Source: Myceligenerans indicum
Lineage (GTDB): Bacteria; Actinomycetota; Actinomycetes; Actinomycetales; Cellulomonadaceae
Length of the DNA: 59,973 bases
Assembly (NCBI RefSeq): GCF_016742955.1
Contig: NZ_JABBYC010000028.1
Span: forward strand, 1 to 59,973
Direction of reading: 5' to 3'
Below the pieces are notes generated by a model. It was not told the DNA's origin. It saw only the letters and a list, made by a program, of their open reading frames with translations, and did no database searches. This document shows, in pieces, positions 35,637 through 44,092 of the stretch. The translations under genes and the position numbers were made by a program. Positions within the stretch are counted from its first letter, which is position 1. Each line of letters starts with the position of its first letter.

Positions 35637-36884
35637 GTGCACCGTGCCCTTCTGCTCGAGAACATCCACCCTGGCGCCGCGACGAACCTCGAGGCCGCAG
35701 GCTTCGAGGTGGACACCCGCAAGGGCGCCCTGGACGAGGACGAGCTGATCGCCGCCCTCGACGGCGTCCACCTGCTCGGCATCCGGTCCAAGACCCAGGT
35801 GACCGAGAAGGTGCTGGCCTCCACCGACTCCCTCCTCGCCGTCGGCGCGTTCAGCATCGGGACCAACCAGATCGACCTGACCGCTGCCGCGCACCGCGGC
35901 ATCGCGGCGTTCAACGCACCGTTCTCGAACACGCGCTCGGTGGTCGAGCTCGCGATCGCGGAGATCATCGGGCTCACGCGCCGGCTGCCCGAGCGCGACA
36001 AGGCGCTGCACGCGGGTGTCTGGGAGAAGTCCGCCACCGGATCGCACGAGGTGCGCGGGCGCACGCTCGGCATCGTCGGCTACGGGAACATCGGCTCGCA
36101 GCTGTCCGTGCTCGCGGAGAACCTGGGCATGTCCGTCGTCTTCTACGACCTGACGGAGAAGCTGGCCCTGGGCAACGCCCGGCGCGCGGAGTCGCTGGAG
36201 GAGCTGCTCGCGGTCTCCGACATCGTCACCCTGCACGTGGACGGCCGCTCCGGGAACGCCGGCATGTTCGGCGCCGATCACTTCGCGGCCATGAAGCCGG
36301 GCGCGATCTTCCTGAACCTCTCGCGGGGTTTCGTGGTCGACGTCGAGGCGCTGCGGGCCGGCATCATCTCGGGGCATCTCGCGGGCGCGGCGATCGACGT
36401 GTTCCCCTCCGAGCCCAAGAAGTCGGGCGACCACTTCGACTCGGTGCTGCGCGGCCTGCCGAACGTCATCCTCACGCCGCACGTCGGCGGCTCGACCGAG
36501 GAGGCGCAGGAGGCGATCGGGCAGTTCGTGTCGAAGAAGCTGCGCGACTACGTGACCACGGGCTCCACGATGCTCTCGGTCAACGTCCCGGCCCTGCAGC
36601 TCGAACACACCGGGACCGGGCGCATCGCGCTGCTGCACCGGAACGTGCCCGGGGTGCTGGCCCAGGTCAACCAGATCTTCGCCGACCACGGCGCGAACAT
36701 CGAGGGCCAGATGCTCGCCACGCACGGCGACCTCGGCTACGTGGTCACCGACATCTCCGACGTCACCCACCGCGGGGCGTCCAAGAAGCTCATGGCGATG
36801 GACACGACCGTGCGCCTGCGCATCAACGACCAGTTCGAGCGTCCGGAGTTCCCGCCGGGACCGGCGGCGCGACCGCGTCAGTGA
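35637..36884 (+). CDS. serA: D-3-phosphoglycerate dehydrogenase SerA
   Basis: First enzyme of serine biosynthesis, oxidising 3-phosphoglycerate with NAD; 415 residues. HRALLLENIHPGAATNLEAAGF begins the substrate domain. GIRSKTQVTEKVL, the Rossmann loop LGIVGYGNIGSQLSVLAENLGM (~150), the catalytic-site LSRGFVVDVEAL, and LTPHVGGSTEEAQEAIG (catalytic His) follow. A C-terminal ACT domain (RIALLHRNVPGVLAQVNQIFADHGANI) marks the short E. coli type that is inhibited by serine. The GTG at 35637 gives the natural start; a TTG 12 codons upstream (35601) is an alternative. GGAG lies 12 nt upstream, a weak ribosome site. Confidence 0.95.
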   Translation: MHRALLLENIHPGAATNLEAAGFEVDTRKGALDEDELIAALDGVHLLGIRSKTQVTEKVLASTDSLLAVGAFSIGTNQIDLTAAAHRGIAAFNAPFSNTRSVVELAIAEIIGLTRRLPERDKALHAGVWEKSATGSHEVRGRTLGIVGYGNIGSQLSVLAENLGMSVVFYDLTEKLALGNARRAESLEELLAVSDIVTLHVDGRSGNAGMFGADHFAAMKPGAIFLNLSRGFVVDVEALRAGIISGHLAGAAIDVFPSEPKKSGDHFDSVLRGLPNVILTPHVGGSTEEAQEAIGQFVSKKLRDYVTTGSTMLSVNVPALQLEHTGTGRIALLHRNVPGVLAQVNQIFADHGANIEGQMLATHGDLGYVVTDISDVTHRGASKKLMAMDTTVRLRINDQFERPEFPPGPAARPRQ

Positions 36885-36907
36885 CCTGCCGCGGCACCTG
36901 CCGTCGG

Positions 36908-36942
36908 GGGCCGGCCGGCACCCGCCGTGGGCCGGCCGGCAC
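36908..36942. repeat. Duplicated GC-rich palindromic element between serA and dipZ
   Basis: GGGCCGGCCGGCAC occurs at 36908-36921 and 36929-36942. Each copy contains a GGCCGGCC palindrome, and a further ACCGGCCGGT follows at 36946-36955. It lies between convergent genes and may act as a terminator. Confidence 0.5.
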
Positions 36943-36960
36943 GCGACCGGCCGGTCCCGG

Positions 36961-38763
36961 TCAGCCGAACGTCATCGTGAAGACCTGCACGCCGGCGGGC
37001 ACATCGAGCTCGACGACACCCTCGGAGAGCTCGCCGCCCTCCACGACGGGGTAGAGGCGAGGGTTGCCCGAGACGTCGACGGCGCGCGTCTGCTCGCGAC
37101 CGCCCGCGGTCACCGTGGCCTCCACGGTCCCCTTCCCGCCGAGCACGACGAAGACGCCGGACGAGCGGTAGGCGAGGCGCACCCGGGCGTCGTCGGACAC
37201 CGCCCGGGCCCCCTGGAAGTCCACCTCCCAGGTGCCACCCAGCGAGAACGTGTCCGGTGGCTGCCTGTCCGCGAGCACGTAGTCCGCACGCCCCGCCGCG
37301 TAGCCGGGCTCCCCGGCGTAGTTGTGGACGCGCTTGACGGAGAAGTAGGTCTCCGGGGTGATCCCGTCGGCGGGTGTCGCGTCCTGGACGCTGGTGGCCG
37401 CCGGCAGGTCGACACCCGGGTTCGCGTCCCGCAGCAGCAGGCGGACGAGCTTCTCGGTCTCCTCGTAGCCACCCTCCCCCAGCCGGATGTGACGGACGGT
37501 GCCGTCCGCGTCGATCAGGTACTGCGCCGGCCAGTACCGGTTGCGGTAGGCGGTCCAGGTCGCATACGCGTTGTCCTGCGCGATCGGATAGGTGACGCCG
37601 AGGTCCCGGGCGCCGTCGATCACGTTGCGGGTCTCGCGCTCGAACGCGAACTCGGGCGTGTGCACGCCGATCACCTCGAACCCGTCACCGACGTCGCGGT
37701 ACCGGTCGTACCACGCCCGCACGTGCGGGATGGCGCGCTGGCAGTTGATGCACGAGTAGGTCCAGAAGTCCACGAGCACCACCTGGCCGCGCAGGTCGCC
37801 CAGGCTCAGGGCCTCGCCGCCGGGAGTGTTGAGCCACCGGTCGATGCCTCGGATCTCGGGGGCCGCACCGCAGTCCTCGAGGACCGGGGCGCCGTTCGTG
37901 CAGTTGTCCAGCTCGCGGTTCTCGTCGGTGACCAGGCCGCCGAGGTCGAGCGCCTGGCGCGCGGTGTCGGAGGAGTCGATGCGTTCCTGCAGGGTGGCCG
38001 TGTAGTCCGGGAGGGTGCGCTGGATCGCCGCGGGAACGTCCAGGGCGAGGGCGACGGCCAGCAGGATCACGATGACGCCGCCCGTCGTCCTGACGGCCTT
38101 GGTGTGCCGCTGGAAGGCACGGACGCGCTCGGCGATCCGCCGCCCGGCGAGAGCGAAGAGCAGCAGCGGGAAGGCGGCGCCGACGGCGAACGAGAGCGTC
38201 AGCGCGACGGTCTCCCCGCCGATGTTCCCGGTCGCTCCCGCCACCGTGACCGCGGCCAGCACCGGACCGGCACACGGCACGTACAGGACGCCGAGTCCCA
38301 GACCCAGCGCGAAGGCGCCACGGTCCTGGCGGGCAGCGCCCCGTTCGGCGCCGAACGCCGCGATGCGCTGGAACGGCCGCTCGACGATCTCCTCGAACCG
38401 GGGCACGATCATCGCCACGCCCAGCAGGACCAGCAGCACGATCCCGGCCCAGCGCAGCAGATCCTGCGGCAACCCGAGAGCTGACAGCAGCAGGGAGCCG
38501 AGCAGGGTGAAGACGCTGAAGCTGAGCACGAGGCCTGCGATGACGAGGTAGGGCCGCCACGAGCGGCGCTCGGGTGCGAGGGTCGCCGGCCGGGCGGCGA
38601 CGGCACCACCGGCACCGGGCCGGGCGGCCGGGTCCTGCGGGCGGGGCGTCCGCGCTCCCTGCACCCCGCCCGCGAAGAACACCGCGGGCAGCATCGGCAG
38701 GATGCAGGGGGATATTCCGGTGATCAGGCCTCCGAGAAGGCCGATGACGATGAGGGTTCCCAT
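36961..38763 (-). CDS. dipZ: DipZ: CcdA-thioredoxin fusion (cytochrome c biogenesis/thiol-disulfide)
   Basis: Protein of 600 residues. The N-terminal CcdA/DsbD membrane domain has its redox Cys in [11 protein letters not shown] (~20) and [12 protein letters not shown] (~160), with about six transmembrane helices. A TlpA/thioredoxin-like extracytoplasmic domain carries the active site [17 protein letters not shown] (CINC, ~345). The C-terminal ~150 residues ([18 protein letters not shown] to VFTMTFG) form the beta-sandwich module characteristic of DipZ. The ATG at 38763 starts within a few bases of the predicted transcription start of a SigK-type promoter, so the mRNA is probably leaderless. 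dipZ is a SigK target in mycobacteria. It is divergent from the fasciclin gene. Confidence 0.93.
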   Translation of the reverse strand: MGTLIVIGLLGGLITGISPCILPMLPAVFFAGGVQGARTPRPQDPAARPGAGGAVAARPATLAPERRSWRPYLVIAGLVLSFSVFTLLGSLLLSALGLPQDLLRWAGIVLLVLLGVAMIVPRFEEIVERPFQRIAAFGAERGAARQDRGAFALGLGLGVLYVPCAGPVLAAVTVAGATGNIGGETVALTLSFAVGAAFPLLLFALAGRRIAERVRAFQRHTKAVRTTGGVIVILLAVALALDVPAAIQRTLPDYTATLQERIDSSDTARQALDLGGLVTDENRELDNCTNGAPVLEDCGAAPEIRGIDRWLNTPGGEALSLGDLRGQVVLVDFWTYSCINCQRAIPHVRAWYDRYRDVGDGFEVIGVHTPEFAFERETRNVIDGARDLGVTYPIAQDNAYATWTAYRNRYWPAQYLIDADGTVRHIRLGEGGYEETEKLVRLLLRDANPGVDLPAATSVQDATPADGITPETYFSVKRVHNYAGEPGYAAGRADYVLADRQPPDTFSLGGTWEVDFQGARAVSDDARVRLAYRSSGVFVVLGGKGTVEATVTAGGREQTRAVDVSGNPRLYPVVEGGELSEGVVELDVPAGVQVFTMTFG

Positions 38764-38770
38764 GGCTGTG

Positions 38771-38797
38771 GTTCGGCGACACGGTCGATCCGGATGG
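38771..38797 (-). promoter_or_regulatory. SigK-type promoter of dipZ
   Basis: On the minus strand, CCATCC (38797-38792) and CCGAAC (38776-38771) are separated by 15 nt, identical in form to the promoters of the fasciclin gene and of sigK. The mycobacterial SigK consensus is recalled as CCATCC-N16-17-CCGAAT. The -10 is only 7 nt from the dipZ ATG. Confidence 0.85.
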
Positions 38798-38843
38798 GTG
38801 GACCACCGCCGGCGACGGCCCGAGAACTTCTCGGGAACCGCCC

Positions 38844-38870
38844 CCATCCGGTCGGGCGACCGCTCCGAAC
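38844..38870 (+). promoter_or_regulatory. SigK-type promoter of the fasciclin gene
   Basis: CCATCC (38844-38849) and CCGAAC (38865-38870) with 15-nt spacing. A leader of about 45 nt with a GAGGAGAGAA ribosome site follows. Confidence 0.85.
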
Positions 38871-38922
38871 CAGCCTCGAGACGCCCCGTGACCCGCGGGG
38901 CGACGACACCGAGGAGAGAACC

Positions 38923-39621
38923 ATGAATGCTCGCACCCGAACCTCCCGCGCAGCGGTCGGCCTGGCCCTCGTGTCCGTGCTCGGTCTGGCGGCCTGCAGT
39001 TCCGCCGACGGCGCGGACGAGTCCGAGGACACCGCCGCCTCCGAGGAGTCGGCGACGGACGAGAGCATGGACGACGACATGGGCGATGACATGGCCGACG
39101 ACTCGGCGGACGACATGGCCGATCCGGCGGCCAACCTCGTGGGCCCGGGCTGCGCCGGCTACGCCGAGCAGGTGCCCGACGGCGCCGGCTCCATCACCGG
39201 CATGTCGACCGACCCCGTGGCCGTCGCGGCGTCGAACAACCCGTTGCTGACCACCCTGGTCGCGGCCGTGAGCGGCCAGGTGAACCCGGACGTCGACCTG
39301 GTCGACACCCTCAACGGCGACGAGTTCACGGTGTTCGCCCCGGTCGACGACGCCTTCGAGGCGATCGACGCGGACACGATGGACACCCTGTCCACCGACT
39401 CCGACATGCTCACCCAGATCCTCACGTACCACGTGGTGCCCGGCCAGCTCACGCCCGACCAGGTGGTCGGTGAGCAGACCACGGTCGAGGGCGAGACGGT
39501 CGAGGTGACCGGCAGCGGCGACGACCTCAAGGTGAACGACGCCAACGTGATCTGCGGCGGCGTCATGACGCAGAACGCGACCGTCTACCTGATCGACTCG
39601 GTGCTGCTGCCGTCGTCGTGA
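38923..39621 (+). CDS. Fasciclin-domain lipoprotein (MPT70/MPT83-like)
   Basis: Protein of 232 residues. A lipoprotein signal peptide with lipobox LGLAAC (Cys ~22) is followed by an acidic, Asp/Ser/Met-rich linker ([20 protein letters not shown]) and one fasciclin domain: [51 protein letters not shown] and [12 protein letters not shown]. The ATG at 38923 follows GAGGAGAGAA. Two Cys in [10 protein letters not shown] and NVICGGVM may form a disulfide, a possible DipZ-related substrate. In M. tuberculosis the homologues mpt70 and mpt83 are the main SigK targets, and the same promoter motif lies upstream here. Confidence 0.93.
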   Translation: MNARTRTSRAAVGLALVSVLGLAACSSADGADESEDTAASEESATDESMDDDMGDDMADDSADDMADPAANLVGPGCAGYAEQVPDGAGSITGMSTDPVAVAASNNPLLTTLVAAVSGQVNPDVDLVDTLNGDEFTVFAPVDDAFEAIDADTMDTLSTDSDMLTQILTYHVVPGQLTPDQVVGEQTTVEGETVEVTGSGDDLKVNDANVICGGVMTQNATVYLIDSVLLPSS

Positions 39622-39673
39622 CCCGTCGTCCGCGACGCCACCCGGCCTGATACGTGCGGCCGCGGTGCCAGGA

Positions 39674-39715
39674 GCACGGGAGCGCCCGTCCGGTCCCGGA
39701 CGGGCGCTCCCGTGC
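39674..39715. terminator. Strong bidirectional terminator hairpin
   Basis: A perfect 18-bp stem (39674-39691 with 39698-39715) and a 6-nt loop, GGTCCC, between the convergent fasciclin and rskA genes. Confidence 0.85.
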
Positions 39716-39733
39716 GTGCGGCCGGAACCGCCC

Positions 39734-40573
39734 TCAGGCGCCGAGAACGACGATCGGCGTGGTGGTGGGCTGCTCCGAGCCCTGCTCGGGCTCGACCGAC
39801 ACGGCCATGCCGACTCCGCCGCTCCCGCGCACCAGCGACATGGCCTCGCCGCCGCGCACGGTGAGCACACCCGCGGACGAGACGCTGCCGTCGGCCTGGA
39901 CCACCCAGAGCTGGTAGGCGCGTCCCGGGTCCGGCGCGGGCAGCCCGTCGGCACGGAAGTACATGTCGTCCCCTGCGACCAGCACCGAGGCCTCGCCGCC
40001 GCCCTCGACCGGGGAGCGCAGGATCGAGGCGCCGGGGTCGGACAGCATCTCGGACACCGTCTGGACCTGGTCCTGCAGCCGGTCCCGCTCGGCGGCCAGC
40101 TGAACGGCGATCGTCGTCGGGACGGCGAACGCGGCCGCCGCCGCGACCGACGCCGCAGCGACGCCCCATCCGCGCCGCCGACGACGACGGGCGGCGAGAT
40201 CGACGACGCCCTGACCGCCCGGCTCCGGCACGCCGTCGGGCCTCGCGGCCGGCGACGCCGGGCCGGTCGGGCGCTGCCGCGACCCACCGGCCTCCTGGGC
40301 AGGGGGCGCGTCGGGAAGACCGGCCTGCGGCGCGCTCCGCACGCGCTCCAGGACGTTCGCCCGCACGTGGGCGGGAGGCTGCGCCTCCACCGTGAACGAC
40401 GCCACGACGTCGCGGTACTCGTCGAGCGCACGACGCGCGGCGCCGTCGGACTCGAGCAGCCGCTCCACCTCGTGACGTTCGGACTCGTCGAGGGCTTCCA
40501 GCGCGTAGCCCGGCAGCAGGTCCCAGGCATCGGGCCGCTGCGCCTGGGCGTGCGGGGTGGTCTCGTCAGCCAC
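39734..40573 (-). CDS. rskA: Anti-sigma-K factor RskA
   Basis: Membrane anti-sigma factor of 279 residues. The cytoplasmic anti-sigma domain reads DLLPGYALEALDESERHEVERLLES, without the HxxxCxxC zinc motif, as in RskA. A Pro-rich linker follows, then one transmembrane helix (WGVAAASVAAAAAFAVPTTIAV, ~136-157) and an extracytoplasmic RskA domain (YQLWVVQADGSVSSAGVLTV). The GTG start overlaps the sigK stop by 8 nt, coupling the pair. Regulated proteolysis of RskA releases SigK in mycobacteria. The same mechanism is likely here. Confidence 0.93.
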   Translation of the reverse strand: MADETTPHAQAQRPDAWDLLPGYALEALDESERHEVERLLESDGAARRALDEYRDVVASFTVEAQPPAHVRANVLERVRSAPQAGLPDAPPAQEAGGSRQRPTGPASPAARPDGVPEPGGQGVVDLAARRRRRRGWGVAAASVAAAAAFAVPTTIAVQLAAERDRLQDQVQTVSEMLSDPGASILRSPVEGGGEASVLVAGDDMYFRADGLPAPDPGRAYQLWVVQADGSVSSAGVLTVRGGEAMSLVRGSGGVGMAVSVEPEQGSEQPTTTPIVVLGA

Positions 40574-41165
40574 GTCGCACCCCCAGGCAGTCGCGCAGCC
40601 GGTTGAGCCCGTCGCGGATGCGGCTCTTCACGGTGGGCAGGGCGGCGCCGAGCTGTTCGGCGACCTCCCGGTAGGTGAGGCCGCCGTAGTAGGCGACGAC
40701 GACCGCCTCGCGCTGCGTGGGGGTGAGGCCGTCGATGCAGCGCCGCACGGCGGAGCCCTCGAGTCGCCGCTCCACGTCCTCGGCCACGACGTCGCGCACC
40801 GGCTCACCGGTGCGCAGGTCGGTGTCGCGCTGATCGCGCTCGCGCCGCGCCTGCTCGGACCGGACCCGGTCCACCGCGCGCCGCCGCGCGAGCGTGGACA
40901 CCCAGGTCCGGGCGGAGCCGCGCCGGGCGTCGAAGCGTGCTGCCGTCTGCCACACCTCCACCATCACCTCCTGGGTCACTTCCGCCGCGTGGTCGGGGTC
41001 GCGCAGGACGCCGAGCGACGTGCCGTAGGCTACCGGCCCCAGCGCGTCGTACACCGGGGTGAACGATGCGGGGTCACCTCCGGCGCATGCGGTGAGCAAC
41101 GCGTCGGCTGCATCGGGCAACGAGGTCCGGACGGGTGGTGAAGCCACCACCCCAGTCTGCCCCAC
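40566..41165 (-). CDS. sigK: ECF RNA polymerase sigma factor SigK
   Basis: ECF sigma factor of 199 residues. Region 2 is DHAAEVTQEVMVEVWQTAARFD with RGSARTWVSTLARRRAVDRVR, and region 4 is LTPTQREAVVVAYYGGLTYREVAEQLGAALPTVKSRIRDGLNRLR. The GTG at 41165 has CGGAGG 5 nt upstream; an in-frame GTG at 41189 lies almost on the predicted transcription start and is less likely. Its own promoter matches those of dipZ and the fasciclin gene, which implies autoregulation. It is coupled to rskA. Confidence 0.94.
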   Translation of the reverse strand: MGQTGVVASPPVRTSLPDAADALLTACAGGDPASFTPVYDALGPVAYGTSLGVLRDPDHAAEVTQEVMVEVWQTAARFDARRGSARTWVSTLARRRAVDRVRSEQARRERDQRDTDLRTGEPVRDVVAEDVERRLEGSAVRRCIDGLTPTQREAVVVAYYGGLTYREVAEQLGAALPTVKSRIRDGLNRLRDCLGVRRG

Positions 41166-41194
41166 GAGCACCTCCGTTCGGGTTCGCACACGAG

Positions 41195-41221
41195 GTTCGG
41201 CGTCGAGCCCGTTCCGGATGG
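41195..41221 (-). promoter_or_regulatory. SigK-type autoregulatory promoter of sigK-rskA
   Basis: On the minus strand, CCATCC (41221-41216) and CCGAAC (41200-41195) are separated by 15 nt, the same as the two other copies in this window. It lies about 30 nt upstream of the chosen sigK start. Confidence 0.85.
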
Positions 41222-41286
41222 GTGACCTCCGTCACGAACGGCCCACCGGGGACCCCGGAAGGGGCAATGATCCCCTTGTCCCGGCG

Positions 41287-42741
41287 TCACGCCCCCGCCG
41301 ACCGGCCGGCCCCCGTCCCGGCCTCCGACGCACGGCGCCCGGGCAGGCCGAGGGCGGCGAGCACCGCGGCCCCGGTGATGACGACGCACACGACGAGCGC
41401 CGGCGTCATGCCGTCCACGAAGGGCTGGCCCGGCAGGTAGTCGCCCTCGCGCACGAAGATGGCGGTCACCAGGGCGATACCGATCGCGATACCCAGTTCG
41501 CGCAGCGTGCTGTTGACGCTCGCGGCGATACCGTGCTCGATCTCGGCCCGGCCCACGAGCACCGCGTTCGCGAGCGGCGCGAGCGTGAGTCCCATACCGA
41601 TCCCGGCCAGGGCCATCGGCACGACGACGTCCCCGTACTCGGTGACGGCCTCCGTGACCGCGACGATCCACGCGATCGCACCGGCCTGAAGCGCCAGGCC
41701 CACCACGATCACCGGGCCGACCCCGACCTTGCGCACGACGAAGCCGCTCAGCGGGGCGACGACCATCGGCGCCAGGGTCCACGGTGCCGCCCGCCAGCCC
41801 GCCTCCAGCGCCCCGTACCCCATGCTCACCTGAAGGAACTGGCTGAGCAGGAAGATCGCACCGAACACTCCCGCGGAGAAGAGCAGGCCGGCGAGGTTCG
41901 AGAGCGCGAACGCCCGCTCGCGGAAGAACCCCAGCGGGAGGAACGCCGCCGGGCTGCGGTGCTCCCACAGCAGGAACGCGGCGAGCGCGGCCGCCGCCAG
42001 GCCGAAGGCGCCGACGACGAGGCCGTCGGACCAGCCCCGGTCCTCACCCTCCACGATGGCCCAGACCAGCGGAAGCACGAAGACGACCGCCAGCAGGGAC
42101 CCGAACACGTCGAACGGCAGCCTGCGCCCCCAGGAGGCCGGCACCGCGAACGGGAGGAGGACCAGGGTGAGCAGGCCGATCGGCACGTTGAGCCAGAAGA
42201 TGCCCGGCCACTCGACGCCCTCGACGACGGCGCCGCCGATGATCGGGCCGACGGCGATCCCGAGCCCGTTCACGCCGCCCCAGACGCCGATCGCGATCGG
42301 ACGCGCCCGCGCGGAGGCCGCGGACGACACGATGGTGAGCGAGAGGGGCACGATCACGGCCGCCCCGATGCCCTGGACCGCCCGCGCGGCGATGAGCATC
42401 TCCGGCGTCGTCGCGAGGGCCGCCAGGACGGACGCCGCGGTGAAGAGCAGGACGCCGCCGAAGAACACCGGCCGCCGCCCGAGCCGGTCGCCCAGCGCCG
42501 CCATGGGGAGCATGAGGGTCGCGAACGCGATCGTGTAGGCGTTGACGAACCATTGCAGCTGCTCGACCGACGCGTCGAGCTCGACCTTGATGACCGGCAG
42601 CGCGAAGGTCATCACGAGGTTGTCCAGAGCCGCCATGAACATCGGGAGCGAGGCCACGATGCACGCGAAGACCAGCCCACGGGGCGCTGCCGAGCTCCGG
42701 GCCTCCTGCGCGGCATCCCTGTCGATAGTGATGCTATCCAT
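41287..42741 (-). CDS. DHA2 (EmrB/QacA) family MFS exporter
   Basis: Drug:proton antiporter of 484 residues with about 14 hydrophobic segments. Family motifs are LDNLVMTFALPVIKVELDAS (motif D1-like, ~40), LGDRLGRRPVFF (motif A, ~83) and ARAVQGIGAAVIVPLSL with GPIIGGAVVEGVEWPGIFWLNVPIG (motif C region). The ATG at 42741 starts MDSITIDRD and lies at the centre of a 62-bp palindrome, so the first ten codons are part of an inverted repeat. No ribosome site is visible in the upstream arm. A downstream start cannot be excluded. The dyads resemble TetR-type operators, but no regulator gene is adjacent. Confidence 0.92.
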   Translation of the reverse strand: MDSITIDRDAAQEARSSAAPRGLVFACIVASLPMFMAALDNLVMTFALPVIKVELDASVEQLQWFVNAYTIAFATLMLPMAALGDRLGRRPVFFGGVLLFTAASVLAALATTPEMLIAARAVQGIGAAVIVPLSLTIVSSAASARARPIAIGVWGGVNGLGIAVGPIIGGAVVEGVEWPGIFWLNVPIGLLTLVLLPFAVPASWGRRLPFDVFGSLLAVVFVLPLVWAIVEGEDRGWSDGLVVGAFGLAAAALAAFLLWEHRSPAAFLPLGFFRERAFALSNLAGLLFSAGVFGAIFLLSQFLQVSMGYGALEAGWRAAPWTLAPMVVAPLSGFVVRKVGVGPVIVVGLALQAGAIAWIVAVTEAVTEYGDVVVPMALAGIGMGLTLAPLANAVLVGRAEIEHGIAASVNSTLRELGIAIGIALVTAIFVREGDYLPGQPFVDGMTPALVVCVVITGAAVLAALGLPGRRASEAGTGAGRSAGA

Positions 42742-42773
42742 GCAAGGATAGTATCACTATCGACAGGGATGCC
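42712..42773. repeat. 62-bp near-perfect palindrome over the exporter start codon
   Basis: Arms 42712-42739 and 42746-42773 match at 27 of 28 positions around a 6-nt loop. Within it are two 15-bp dyads of TetR-operator type: GATAGTATCACTATC (42747-42761, perfect arms) and GATAGTGATGCTATC (42724-42738, one mismatch). It would cover promoter or leader and the first codons of the exporter. Most likely a paired operator. Confidence 0.9.
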
Positions 42774-42809
42774 ACACCCTCCGGAATGCCCGGACCGGCT
42801 TTCCCGCGG

Positions 42810-44090
42810 TCAGCTCCCGGAGGGCGGGTCCCCCAGGAGATGCCGCATCGCCCGGACGCCCGACGCGTGCGCCGCCTCGTGCGAGCCGATCACGTCCCAG
42901 CCGAGGTCGGCCGAGTGGAAGTACGACCCCGCCAGCGTGACCTGCGAGGTGTTGGCGAGCCGGTAGATCTCCGGCTGGAGCCGGCGCAGGCCCAGGTCGA
43001 TGATCGGGTGCCGGTAGCGGACGTCGGCGATCACCCGGTCGGCGGCGATCTGTCCGGGATAGTTCATCGTGACGACGTAGTCGGTGTCCGACTCGAACCC
43101 CTGCAGCACGTTGAGATACCACGCCACATAGGGCTGCGGCCCGTCCTGCCCTGGCGCGCTGCCGTAGTTCCAGCTCGACCAGCGCTCCCGGTCGGCGGGC
43201 AGGACGTCGGTGTCCGTGTGCAGCACGATGCGCGCCTCGCTGTAGCGCAGGTCCTCGAGCACGCGGCGCTGCCCCTCGGACGGGGTGCGCAGCAGCTCGC
43301 GGGCGGTGTCGCCGTGCGTGGCCACGACCACCCCGTCGAAGCGTTCCGGACCGGAGTCCGCACAGGTCACGAGCACCCCGTCGGCGTCGTGGGCGACGGA
43401 GGCGACCGTGGTCTTGAGCCGCAGCTCGGCACCGCTGGCCGTGATCGCCGCGTCCACGTACCGGCGGGAGCCGCCCCGGACGGTCTGCCAGGCGACGCCG
43501 CGGCCACCGAGGCCGCTGCCGCCGTGCGCGAGGAAGTACGCGATCACCGTCGAGGCCGGCATCTCCCAGATCAGGTCCGGAGGCGCGGACCACACCGCGG
43601 TCCCCAGCAGGGTGATGTACTCGGCCTGGAACGTCCGGGAGTAGCCGTGGTCGTCGAGGTAGGTGCGCAGCGGCACGTCCGCCTTGCCGCGGATGAAGTC
43701 CCGGCGCCCCTCGGTCGCCAGGCGCGCGGACTCCGCGAAGATCTCGGCGAGCATCGGGTCGGCCGGAGGCTCGTCGCCCTCGAGCTCCGGCGAGCCGTAG
43801 ACCAGGTCGCGCGCCCGGTCGAAGAACGTGAACCGGCCGCTGTGCGGAACGGTCTCGACACCGAGCTCGTCGAAGAAGGCGGACAGCCGGGGGTAGTTGG
43901 GCTTGTTGAAGACCACGAACCCGGTGTCGGCGCCGATGCCGGGCTCGACCGTGTACGAGGCAGCGTGGCCGCCCGGGTCACCTCCGGCCTCGAACAGGAC
44001 GACGTCGGCACGGTCGCGGGCGGTGTAGGCGGCCGCGATGCCGGCGGCGCCGGCTCCGATCACCGCGATGCGGGGGGATGTGTCAGGCAC
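42810..44090 (-). CDS. FAD-dependent amine-oxidase-like oxidoreductase (COG2907 type)
   Basis: Protein of 426 residues. The N-terminal FAD-binding loop is RIAVIGAGAAGIAAAYTA, with the Glu-Ala-GG-GGHAASYTV element after it. Conserved blocks include DTGFVVFNKPNYPRLSAFFDELGV, GRGVAWQTVRGGSRRYVDAA and YSEARIVLHTDTDVLP. The pattern matches predicted NAD/FAD-binding proteins often found next to cyclopropane-fatty-acid genes. The GTG at 44090 is 2 nt after the PPTase stop, so it belongs to the synthase operon. It may modify the lipid product, but its substrate is unknown. Confidence 0.88.
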   Translation of the reverse strand: MPDTSPRIAVIGAGAAGIAAAYTARDRADVVLFEAGGDPGGHAASYTVEPGIGADTGFVVFNKPNYPRLSAFFDELGVETVPHSGRFTFFDRARDLVYGSPELEGDEPPADPMLAEIFAESARLATEGRRDFIRGKADVPLRTYLDDHGYSRTFQAEYITLLGTAVWSAPPDLIWEMPASTVIAYFLAHGGSGLGGRGVAWQTVRGGSRRYVDAAITASGAELRLKTTVASVAHDADGVLVTCADSGPERFDGVVVATHGDTARELLRTPSEGQRRVLEDLRYSEARIVLHTDTDVLPADRERWSSWNYGSAPGQDGPQPYVAWYLNVLQGFESDTDYVVTMNYPGQIAADRVIADVRYRHPIIDLGLRRLQPEIYRLANTSQVTLAGSYFHSADLGWDVIGSHEAAHASGVRAMRHLLGDPPSGS

Positions 44091-44092
44091 GA

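Noticed and set aside
42712..42773. Foldback assembly artefact
   Set aside because: The inverted repeat stops sharply after 28 bp and flanks differ. It contains two well-formed TetR-type dyads, so a real operator is more likely, though reads should be checked.
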